From positions 1 through 11,656 of the forward strand of contig JAFLJU010000451.1 of the NCBI GenBank assembly GCA_022712835.1: a DNA stretch of 11,656 nucleotides. Direction: 5' to 3'. This DNA comes from Desulfobacteraceae bacterium. Its GTDB lineage: Bacteria; Desulfobacterota; Desulfobacteria; Desulfobacterales; Desulfobacteraceae. A program made the translations under genes and the position numbers. The notes below the pieces were generated by a model. It was not told where the DNA came from. It was given only the letters and a program-made list of their open reading frames with translations, and ran no database searches. Of the stretch, positions 5,924 to 11,656 are shown one piece after another (the first letter of the stretch is position 1; the number at the start of each line of letters is the position of its first letter).

Positions 5924-7876
5924 ATGAAAACAATACTGGCGATTGACGACAAAATGGACAACCTGATTTCCCTGTCTGCCTTGCTCAGGATTCTACTGCC
6001 CGGCTGTTCAATGATCCTTGCCCAGTCCGGCATGGAGGGGATTGAGAAAGCAAAGGCCGAACAGCCGGATCTTATCCTGCTGGATATCAAAATGCCCCAG
6101 ATGGATGGATTTGAAACCTGTCAGCACCTGAAAAGGGATCCGATGACAAAACACATCCCGGTGATCATGGTCACCGCGATAAAAACCGATCCCCAGAGTC
6201 GAACCAAAGGGTTGGATATCGGTGCAGACGCATTTATTTCCAAACCAATTGAGGAAACGGAACTGATTTCCCAGGTCAAGGTGGCGCTCCGGATTAAGGA
6301 GGCAGAAGATCTGCTGCGCAAGGAAAGAGATGCACTGGAGCAAACCGTAACTGAACGCACCCAAATGCTGCGAAAAAGTGAGCGCAGATACCGCTCCATG
6401 ATGGAATCCATAACAGATCAATTATATATCTGCTCACCGGATGGCACCATCGAATACATGAATCCTGCCATGATCCAGCGAATTGGACGGGATGCCACCG
6501 GTGAAACCTGCCATCGGACCCTCCACGGTTTGGATGACCGATGTGATTTTTGTGTCTTCGACCAGGTTGCCCAGGGGAAAGCCATTGAAACCACCATAAA
6601 AAGCCCACTGGATGGAAGGACCTATCGTGTCAATAATATGCCGGTACACCATCAAAACGGAACGGTTTCAAAAATGAGTATCTACCGGGATATTACCCAA
6701 TATCTGACCGCCGTTGCGGATAAAAAAAAGGTTCAGGCTCAACTTGGGCAATCCAGGAAAATGGAGTCCATTGGTACACTTGCCGGCGGTATCGCCCATG
6801 ATTTTAACAATATTCTTACCGCCATTATTGGCTTTTCCGATCTCGCCCTGGATGAGGCTGACAAGGGGTCTGCTCTGGCGGATAATCTTCAGGAAATACA
6901 CATCGCAGGCTTACGGGCAAGGGACCTGGTCAAACAGATACTCACCATTGCACGACAATCCAATGAAGAGATCAAACCCGTAAGAGTTAACCGCATTCTT
7001 GAAGAAGTAATCAAATTTATCCGATCTTCCATCCCAACATCCATTGAAATAAAATCAAACATCCAACTTAGCTCTCCCATCCGGGGAAATTCGACCCAGA
7101 TCCACCAGATTTTTATGAATCTTTTCACCAATGCCGCCCATGCAATGGAAAAAGATGGGGGGATTCTTGAGGTTGGCCTGGAAGATTTTTATTTTGATGA
7201 CAGGGCTATTTTAAAATATCCAGGTTTAACATCCGGAACCTATAATAAAATTACCGTATCTGATACGGGTACGGGGATTCCACCCAATGTCATTGATTCA
7301 ATTTTTGAACCCTATTTCACAACCAAAAGTCTCGAAGAAGGAACCGGGATAGGGCTTGCCTTGGTGCATGGTATTGTTGCCTCCTATGGCGGCGTTATCT
7401 CGGTATCAAGTGAGTTGGGAAAAGGAAGCGTTTTCACCATTATTTTACCGGTTACCCAAAGAAAAGAAACCCATAAATTTCCTGAATATGACAACATACC
7501 CAAAGGAACAGAGAGACTATTATTAATTGACGATGAATTGGCCATTGTCAAACTAAATCAAAAAATTTTGGAGCGTCTTGGATATCAAGTGATCGTTCAA
7601 ACGAGCAGCACAGACGCGTTAGCACTTTTCAAATCAAATCCAGAAGCGTTTGACCTTGTACTAACGGATATGACAATGCCAAAAATCACCGGTGAAAAAC
7701 TGGCACGGGAAATGATGGAAATCAGACCCAGTCTTCCAATTATTTTATGCACCGGTTATAGCAAGAAACTGGTACACAACCCTGCAAATCCCCGCAACAT
7801 CAAGGCCGTTTTAACAAAGCCGATATCCCGGGACCAATTGGCGAAGGCTGTCAGAAATATATTGGATGAAACATAA
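5924..7876 (+). CDS. Soluble hybrid histidine kinase (REC-PAS-HisKA-HATPase-REC)
   Basis: A 650-residue cytoplasmic kinase with no membrane segment. The N-terminal receiver (2-122) has Asp8, Asp9, phospho-Asp54 and Lys107. A coiled coil at 123-155 leads to a PAS domain (about 154-264) carrying Cys170, Cys196, Cys207 and Cys210. The NtrB-like HisKA has GGIAHDFNN with His292; HATPase_c has Asn403, DTGTG at 447-451 and GTGIGL at 473-478. A second receiver (531-647) has Asp536, Asp537, phospho-Asp582 and Lys632. A GAGAGAGG ribosome site immediately precedes the ATG, ten bases after the upstream kinase gene, so the two are co-translated. The N-terminal receiver is a natural acceptor for phosphate from the upstream kinase, which would then gate this kinase's own His292 (inference). 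No DNA-binding or enzymatic output is attached. The last codons and stop are repeated exactly just downstream. Confidence 0.94.
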   Translation: MKTILAIDDKMDNLISLSALLRILLPGCSMILAQSGMEGIEKAKAEQPDLILLDIKMPQMDGFETCQHLKRDPMTKHIPVIMVTAIKTDPQSRTKGLDIGADAFISKPIEETELISQVKVALRIKEAEDLLRKERDALEQTVTERTQMLRKSERRYRSMMESITDQLYICSPDGTIEYMNPAMIQRIGRDATGETCHRTLHGLDDRCDFCVFDQVAQGKAIETTIKSPLDGRTYRVNNMPVHHQNGTVSKMSIYRDITQYLTAVADKKKVQAQLGQSRKMESIGTLAGGIAHDFNNILTAIIGFSDLALDEADKGSALADNLQEIHIAGLRARDLVKQILTIARQSNEEIKPVRVNRILEEVIKFIRSSIPTSIEIKSNIQLSSPIRGNSTQIHQIFMNLFTNAAHAMEKDGGILEVGLEDFYFDDRAILKYPGLTSGTYNKITVSDTGTGIPPNVIDSIFEPYFTTKSLEEGTGIGLALVHGIVASYGGVISVSSELGKGSVFTIILPVTQRKETHKFPEYDNIPKGTERLLLIDDELAIVKLNQKILERLGYQVIVQTSSTDALALFKSNPEAFDLVLTDMTMPKITGEKLAREMMEIRPSLPIILCTGYSKKLVHNPANPRNIKAVLTKPISRDQLAKAVRNILDET

Positions 7877-7896
7877 AAATTGGATGAAACATAAAA
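7861..7896. repeat. Exact 18-bp tandem duplication across a stop codon
   Basis: ATTGGATGAAACATAAAA occurs at 7861-7878 and again immediately at 7879-7896 with no mismatch. The first copy contains the last codons (Leu-Asp-Glu-Thr) and TAA of the soluble kinase gene; the second copy is downstream of the stop. The unit is six codons, so the second copy keeps the same frame and stop. The lack of any difference suggests a recent slippage event. Confidence 0.9.
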
Positions 7897-7930
7897 TTTA
7901 GAAATGCGCGAGAAATAACGGATACCCCCT

Positions 7931-7959
7931 TTTCAATTACCCATAGAATCGGGTATATA
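7931..7959 (+). promoter_or_regulatory. Weak candidate promoter for the YkgJ-family gene
   Basis: TTTCAA (7931-7936) and TATATA (7954-7959) are 17 bases apart in the 120-base gap before the Cys-cluster gene. ATACCC (7922-7927) and GGGTAT (7951-7956) form an inverted repeat around it, and TACCC (7938-7942) could also pair with the same right arm. Matches to consensus are poor, so an independent promoter is only a possibility; read-through from the kinase operon would also supply transcription. Confidence 0.25.
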
Positions 7960-7996
7960 ACGAATTCAATACTTACCCATTAAATTTTGGAATTGA

Positions 7997-8545
7997 ATGA
8001 ATCGAAAAATTATTAACCGGTTATTAAAAAACTATTTGGCTCTTTTAAGCCGGGTGGATGCCCATATCAAACAGGTACAAACAAAATATTTAAATGAAAT
8101 TGTCTGCAAAAAAGGCTGTGACGATTGCTGTCGATTTTTAAATCTCTTCCCGGTTGAAGCCTTTGCCCTGTCCGCAGCCTTTTGTCAGATGGACAACCTA
8201 TGTCAGGACTTAATCATGAAAGGGCTGGAAAAAGGAACGGATGGTTGTCCTTTGTTGATCGAGGGGCAATGTATGTTGTATGAAGCCCGTCCCATCATCT
8301 GCCGGACCCACGGTTATCCTCTTTATTTTGAAAAAGACGGAAAAACCTTAGTGGACTTCTGTCCTAAAAATTTTAAAGGAGTGTCCTCTTTTCCCAAGGA
8401 GAGCCTGTTTGATCTTGAACAGTTAAACACCCTGTTGGCAACGATAAACAAACAATTTATAGAATCCATTGAAACCGATGTTCCCCTGGCTGACAGGATT
8501 GCCATGTCCGACGCCCTGGGCTTGCTCGATGAAACAGACATTTAG
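7997..8545 (+). CDS. YkgJ-family Cys-cluster protein (putative Fe/Zn-binding)
   Basis: A 182-residue soluble protein. Ten cysteines include the family signature C-x3-C-x2-CC (Cys37, Cys41, Cys44, Cys45), then Cys84-Pro, Cys92, and the ARPIICRTHGYPL segment with Cys102 (residues 97-109), and Cys122-Pro. This spacing matches the YkgJ / UPF0153 family, predicted to bind iron or zinc; the biochemical role is not established. Start ATG 7997 follows GG at 7989-7990, a modest ribosome site. An inverted repeat ATTCAAT (7964-7970) / ATTGAAT (7992-7998) could occlude the start codon. It lies 120 bases after the kinase operon on the same strand. A functional link to the kinases is not evident, although a metal or redox theme would agree with the Cys cluster of the adjacent PAS domain. 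Confidence 0.9.
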   Translation: MNRKIINRLLKNYLALLSRVDAHIKQVQTKYLNEIVCKKGCDDCCRFLNLFPVEAFALSAAFCQMDNLCQDLIMKGLEKGTDGCPLLIEGQCMLYEARPIICRTHGYPLYFEKDGKTLVDFCPKNFKGVSSFPKESLFDLEQLNTLLATINKQFIESIETDVPLADRIAMSDALGLLDETDI

Positions 8546-8554
8546 CCGGATTTT

Positions 8555-8596
8555 GTTAGACGGATCCTGTTAGACAGGTCTTTTTAGACAGGTCTT
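8555..8596. repeat. Three tandem 14-bp repeats after the YkgJ-family gene
   Basis: Units begin at 8555 (GTTAGACGGATCCT), 8569 (GTTAGACAGGTCTT) and 8583 (TTTAGACAGGTCTT). The last two differ at one base and the first is more diverged. They lie ten bases after the stop codon in the convergent region between the plus- and minus-strand operons. The overlapping self-complementary parts are used by the proposed terminator. Confidence 0.75.
8563..8585 (+). terminator. Probable weak intrinsic terminator
   Basis: GA-(T)-CCTG (8563-8569), loop TTAGA, CAGGTC (8575-8580) forms a six-pair stem with one bulged T, followed directly by TTTTT (8581-8585). It is 18 bases after the stop of the YkgJ-family gene. 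A second T run (ATTTTTT, about 8597-8603) follows the third repeat unit. On the minus strand there is no T run, so it serves the plus-strand operon only. Confidence 0.45.
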
Positions 8597-8675
8597 ATTT
8601 TTTCTCTCCTGCATCATCTTCATCATGAGAAAGCGTTTGCCCCGATTGTCCAAGTTGCGGATCAAAAGATGGCAT
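8595..8675 (-). CDS. Possible 26-residue small ORF, unrecognised
   Basis: ATG 8675 to TAA 8595 encodes 26 residues beginning MPSFDPQLGQ, with an acidic tail HDEDDAGEKK. The same frame stays open upstream for about 50 codons, into the 3' end of the deacetylase gene, without an ATG, GTG or TTG. That upstream part would encode a hydrophobic and basic stretch (for example GFVSEILIRVHHRLFKKG). A weak AAGGG lies upstream of ATG 8675. It could be a small protein made from the envelope operon transcript, the remnant of a longer gene, or chance. No family is recognised and the open frame is the only evidence. Confidence 0.2.
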   Translation of the reverse strand: MPSFDPQLGQSGQTLSHDEDDAGEKK

Positions 8676-8746
8676 TATCCAGATCCCTTTCTTGAACAGC
8701 CGGTGGTGAACTCGGATTAATATTTCCGATACAAATCCAATGATGA

Positions 8747-9922
8747 TTACTCTAAAACGGTGACCAATTGACTGGCCGGTACAATCCGAATCTTGCCTTT
8801 CAGCTTGGGCAATTCGATTTTCAGGGTATCAAGGGTGGCCTTGTAGGGATGACCAATACCGATGGCAGTTCCGTGCTTTCGGGCAATCTTAATGAGGCGG
8901 GCAAATTGTCCCGTAATATAAGGAATATTTTGAGAATTATCCAAAAATATGTCCCGCTGGGCAAATTTGAGTTTGAACAGCCGGGCAGACGCTTCTCCCT
9001 GGGAGATGGGAGAGGTCCTGGAATCAATAAAAAACAGATCTTTCTTTTTTAAAATTGTAAAAATCTGGTTCATTTTATCGGAGTCGGCAGTCAATTTTGA
9101 CCCCATGTGATTGTTTACCCCGACAATACCCGGCACTTGGGTTAAATCCTTCCGAAGCTGGGATAGAAGCTTATCCGGTGTCATTGAAGAGAGCAATGCA
9201 CCAGGTCCTGGGTTTGCTTCCGGGTATTGAACCGGTTCCATGGGAAGATGAAGCATGAGCTGGGCACCCTTGGCAGACAGTTTTTCGGCAATGGAAAGAC
9301 CAAAGGGAGAAAAGGGAAGCACCGAAAAGGTTAGGCGTGGATCCAGCAGACACAAATCCATTGCAATTTGCCTGTCATACCCGATATCATCGATGATGAT
9401 TACAATTTGGGGAATATCGTCCTTTTCCTTTGGAAGAATCGGCTTTTTTTCAACCTGGCCGTGGTCCAGTTCCTCAAATATTTCGTATAAAATCGGCCGC
9501 TGGGATTTATTCCGAAGATCCATTGAAGGGGTTATATTCTGGATATCACCGATATCTTCAAACACCGGTGATATCTGTTTTACCGGTTTTATGGGGGCCT
9601 TGGTTTTTTCCCGGGGTGTTTTCTGCCGGGCAATTATAGGTTCCGAAGACTGGACGGATTCTGTCTTCCCCCCCTTTGTCGAATTGATAACGATATCCGC
9701 TATCATGGCCACGGTCAGACAGATGGCAAGCAGGATTGCAACCCCCAAAAGAACCTTTTTAAATTCTTTGCCAAGGTCAGGCTGTTTCTTTTTACGGGTT
9801 CCTGTCTTCTTCCCTGGTGTCTTTTTGGGAACAGCCTTTTTTTTAGGAACCTTTTTTTGGGGAGCCTTTTTGGGGAGAGCTGCTGATTTTTCCCGGGCAC
9901 CGCTCTTTTTTCTATCGGCCAT
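8747..9922 (-). CDS. Divergent polysaccharide deacetylase family protein (YibQ-like)
   Basis: A 391-residue inner-membrane-anchored protein with a periplasmic catalytic-type domain. Residues 1-56 are cytoplasmic and very basic (20 Lys, mostly in PKK-type repeats). One membrane segment spans about 58-79, a low-complexity linker runs to about 168, and the NodB-like domain covers 170-391. Conserved motifs are IIIDDIGYD (175-183), HLPMEP (225-230), NNHMGS (270-275), FFIDSRTS (297-304) and IGIGHPY (354-360), giving the Asp and His positions of a metal site in the deacetylase fold. The activity of YibQ proteins is not settled; cell-wall or glycan deacetylation is the usual prediction. ATG 9922 lies inside the ctpA gene, an 11-base overlap, so translation is probably coupled; there is no strong ribosome site. 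It is the last gene of the envC-ctpA-yibQ order known in many proteobacteria. Confidence 0.9.
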   Translation of the reverse strand: MADRKKSGAREKSAALPKKAPQKKVPKKKAVPKKTPGKKTGTRKKKQPDLGKEFKKVLLGVAILLAICLTVAMIADIVINSTKGGKTESVQSSEPIIARQKTPREKTKAPIKPVKQISPVFEDIGDIQNITPSMDLRNKSQRPILYEIFEELDHGQVEKKPILPKEKDDIPQIVIIIDDIGYDRQIAMDLCLLDPRLTFSVLPFSPFGLSIAEKLSAKGAQLMLHLPMEPVQYPEANPGPGALLSSMTPDKLLSQLRKDLTQVPGIVGVNNHMGSKLTADSDKMNQIFTILKKKDLFFIDSRTSPISQGEASARLFKLKFAQRDIFLDNSQNIPYITGQFARLIKIARKHGTAIGIGHPYKATLDTLKIELPKLKGKIRIVPASQLVTVLE

Positions 9923-11249
9923 TTAATTTACTGAACACGCCATAACTTATCAGAATATCAAGCGCTCTTTTCACCTGGGCATCTTTTTCTAACAGCTCAG
10001 CCTCCACAACCTGGCGGCTTTTCTTAGATTGTTTTGCCGTCGATTTTTCCGGGCTCATTTCTTCAGGCGCCAGGCTATTCTTTAAATCTTTCTCCTTCAT
10101 CATCCCGCCGAAGCCAGAGACCTTTTTTTCTTTCTTCTCAAGAATCTCAAATTCCACCTCTATATCCGGCTGGATACCCGTAGCCTGGATGGAACGGCCA
10201 TTGGGGGTATAATAGCGGGCAATGGTATATTTAATGCCAAACCCATCCTTCAGGGGCCGAACCGTTTGAACAGATCCCTTTCCAAAGGAAGGGGTTCCCA
10301 AAATAAGGGCCCTCGAATGATCCTGAAGAGCACCTGCGACAATTTCCGATGCCGATGCAGACCCGCCATTGATCAAAACAACAATGGGGTAGCCCCTTTT
10401 ATCCTGGCCGGGATATGCATTAAATACCTGGGTATTTTTTTCAAGTCGGCCTTTGATGGATACAATGATGCCCTGGTCCAAAAACAGATCGGAAATTTTA
10501 ATGGCCTGGTCCAGAAGCCCGCCGGGATTATCCCGCATATCGATGATCAGCCCCTTGAGACTATCTTTATCAGCTTCCAGTTTTTTCAGGTGTTTTTCCA
10601 TATCCTCAACGGTATTCATCCTAAAATTGGTGACCCGAAGATACCCATACCCGGGTTTAAGAACGGCAGACCGTACGCTGGTCATGGGAATCAAATCGCG
10701 TTTCAGGTCAAACACCAGGGGAACGGTAGCGCCTTCCCGGACGATCGTGATCAAAACTTGCTTATACCGGGGACCCCTCATTTTGCTAACCGCTTCCCAC
10801 AAGGCTATCCCTTTTGTGGACAGATCATCTATTTTAATAATGATATCCCCTGCCTGGATACCGGCTTTATAAGCGGGTGTCCCTTCAATGGGCGATACAA
10901 CGGTCAGGATATTGTCTTTCATGGTGATCACAATACCAATACCGGAAAATTCTCCCTTGGTATCGTCCTGGAGGTCATCAAATGCTTCGGGAGGCATAAA
11001 GCTTGAGTGGGGATCCAGATTTCCCACCATGCCTTTGATGGCATTATGGATAAGCGTGTCAGCATCCACTTCATCCACATAATTTTTTTCCAGTTCTTCC
11101 AGAACCTCGGTAAAGAGTTTCAATGTTTGATAGGTTTTTTCATTCTCGGCCAGAACCTGCGAAAAAGGTCCTGCCATAAAAATAAGGACCAGACAAGCAG
11201 CCGTTGTTGATATCCAGTGCTTTGCAAATTCGAAAAACTGATAGCGCAT
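9912..11249 (-). CDS. ctpA: S41-family C-terminal processing peptidase (CtpA/Prc type)
   Basis: A 445-residue periplasmic serine protease. A signal peptide covers residues 1-35 with likely cleavage after VLA. An N-terminal helical region (36-95) contains the LDPHSSFM motif (78-85). A PDZ domain (about 97-185) carries GIGIV (103-107) and AGIQAGDII (129-137). The S41 catalytic core follows, with DMRDNPGG (237-244), NGGSASASE (294-302, nucleophile Ser299) and FGKGSVQ (322-328, Lys324 as general base and Gln328). The Ser-to-Lys distance of 25 equals that of known family members. The Lys/Glu-rich C-terminal tail (370-412) is low-complexity, ending in a helical segment. In other bacteria CtpA and Prc proteases degrade or process peptidoglycan hydrolases and their regulators. 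The envC-like gene stops seven bases upstream, and its last codons supply a GGAG site about 12 bases before this ATG. Confidence 0.96.
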   Translation of the reverse strand: MRYQFFEFAKHWISTTAACLVLIFMAGPFSQVLAENEKTYQTLKLFTEVLEELEKNYVDEVDADTLIHNAIKGMVGNLDPHSSFMPPEAFDDLQDDTKGEFSGIGIVITMKDNILTVVSPIEGTPAYKAGIQAGDIIIKIDDLSTKGIALWEAVSKMRGPRYKQVLITIVREGATVPLVFDLKRDLIPMTSVRSAVLKPGYGYLRVTNFRMNTVEDMEKHLKKLEADKDSLKGLIIDMRDNPGGLLDQAIKISDLFLDQGIIVSIKGRLEKNTQVFNAYPGQDKRGYPIVVLINGGSASASEIVAGALQDHSRALILGTPSFGKGSVQTVRPLKDGFGIKYTIARYYTPNGRSIQATGIQPDIEVEFEILEKKEKKVSGFGGMMKEKDLKNSLAPEEMSPEKSTAKQSKKSRQVVEAELLEKDAQVKRALDILISYGVFSKLNGR

Positions 11250-11256
11250 TATGTTT

Positions 11257-11656
11257 TTAAGCTCCTTTTCTTATCCATTGCATGGGGTTGACGGGTTTTC
11301 CATGGTGTCTGACCTCAAAATGAAGGCACAACCCCTTGATGGAACCAGTATCTCCGGCAGTGGCAATCACTTCACCGGTTTCAACTGCCTCACCTTTTTT
11401 TTTAAACAATTCTTCCACATGGGCATACAGGGTATAATAATTATCACCGTGGTTGATAATCATCATATTCCCATACCCTTTCAGCCATTGGGCAAACAAT
11501 ACCTTGCCCTTGAAAACAGACCGGACAGGTTCCCCTCTTTCAACCTTTATATCAATTCCGCTTTGAAAAGTGAAGGATTTGTAATCTCCGTTCTTTGAAA
11601 CCCCGAATTTTGAAAAAATTTTTCCTTGAACCGGTTTGCGCAACCGCCCTTTCTGA
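11257..11656 (-). CDS. envC: EnvC-like murein hydrolase activator (LytM/M23), 5' partial
   Basis: The gene enters from the right edge; only the last 133 codons are present. The open frame continues upstream of the TTG at 11643 to the edge (QKGRL before RKPVQGKI), so no start is visible. The preserved part is the C-terminal LytM domain: KPVQGKI-FSKFG, FQSGIDIKV, the strand FAQWLKGYG typical of EnvC, a NHG segment, the YAH motif, and LCLHFEVR followed by KPVNPMQWI. Two zinc-ligand positions are changed: the first His of H-x-G-x-D is Gln, and the first His of H-x-H is Cys. Degenerate LytM domains of this kind activate N-acetylmuramoyl-L-alanine amidases at the division site rather than cutting peptidoglycan. 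The missing N-terminus should carry a signal peptide and coiled coils. It is the upstream partner of ctpA, seven bases apart. Confidence 0.87.
   Translation of the reverse strand, partial: QKGRLRKPVQGKIFSKFGVSKNGDYKSFTFQSGIDIKVERGEPVRSVFKGKVLFAQWLKGYGNMMIINHGDNYYTLYAHVEELFKKKGEAVETGEVIATAGDTGSIKGLCLHFEVRHHGKPVNPMQWIRKGA

Noticed and set aside
7922..7956. Terminator after the kinase operon from ATACCC / GGGTAT
   Set aside because: The stem is six pairs with a long loop and no T run follows; it may be an operator-like dyad at most.
9255..9926. Long plus-strand open frame of 223 codons
   Set aside because: It is antisense to the YibQ-like gene, and its Phe/Leu/Gly-rich end is merely the complement of the Lys-rich tail. 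The minus-strand frame has clear family motifs.
10266..11006. Plus-strand open frame of 246 codons
   Set aside because: It lies opposite the PDZ and S41 core of ctpA, which is unmistakable; the frame shows no recognisable domain or ribosome site.
11257..11643. Complete 128-residue peptidase starting at 11643
   Set aside because: The start would be TTG, and the frame remains open upstream with residues typical of EnvC (KGRL before the Pro-Val), so the gene is cut by the window edge.

Overview
The window looks like chromosomal DNA from a Gram-negative, probably anaerobic deltaproteobacterium of the Desulfobacterales type. This is inferred from four things: very large hybrid histidine kinases carrying several receiver domains, a PAS domain with a Cys cluster of a kind frequent in that group, an ADP-forming acyl-CoA synthetase gene coupled to a TetR regulator, and an envC-ctpA-yibQ envelope operon. 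Base composition is moderate and coding density is high. No RNA gene, insertion sequence, phage gene or CRISPR array was seen.

Layout. (1) Positions 1-992, minus strand: a TetR/AcrR-family regulator whose stop codon overlaps (ATGA) the start of an ATP-grasp acyl-CoA synthetase subunit that runs off the left edge. A perfect 8-3-8 inverted repeat just upstream of the regulator is a strong candidate for its own operator. (2) Positions 993-1305: a divergent intergenic region holding that operator, a candidate forward promoter, a 16-bp perfect palindrome and a nested set of inverted repeats that could fold as a structured leader RNA. (3) Positions 1306-7876, plus strand: a compact three-gene signalling operon made of an orphan CheR-type methyltransferase, a 1251-residue membrane hybrid kinase (TM-sensor-TM-HAMP-GAF-coiled coil-HisKA-HATPase-four REC domains), and a 650-residue soluble kinase (REC-PAS-HisKA-HATPase-REC). 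(4) Positions 7997-8545, plus strand: a YkgJ-family Cys-cluster protein, followed by 14-bp tandem repeats and a weak terminator. (5) Positions 8747-11656, minus strand: an envelope operon read right to left, envC-like (5' end missing), ctpA, then a divergent polysaccharide deacetylase of the YibQ family.

How the genes may work together. In the signalling cassette the membrane kinase would sense a periplasmic or membrane signal and pass it through HAMP, GAF and a Glu/Gln-rich coiled coil to His491. Phosphate could then flow among its four receivers, to the N-terminal receiver of the soluble kinase, or to an unlinked Hpt protein. No DNA-binding, cyclase or other classical output domain is encoded here, and neither CheB nor a chemoreceptor is present, so what CheR methylates is an open question. 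A plausible target is the E/Q-rich coiled coil of the neighbouring kinase. The minus-strand operon groups a degenerate LytM amidase activator, a periplasmic processing protease and a YibQ-like protein, which fits control of peptidoglycan hydrolysis at cell division.

The most unusual points are the CheR plus four-receiver kinase cassette without a receptor or CheB, its potentially structured leader, the Cys-cluster PAS domain, and an exact 18-bp duplication across the stop codon of the second kinase gene.
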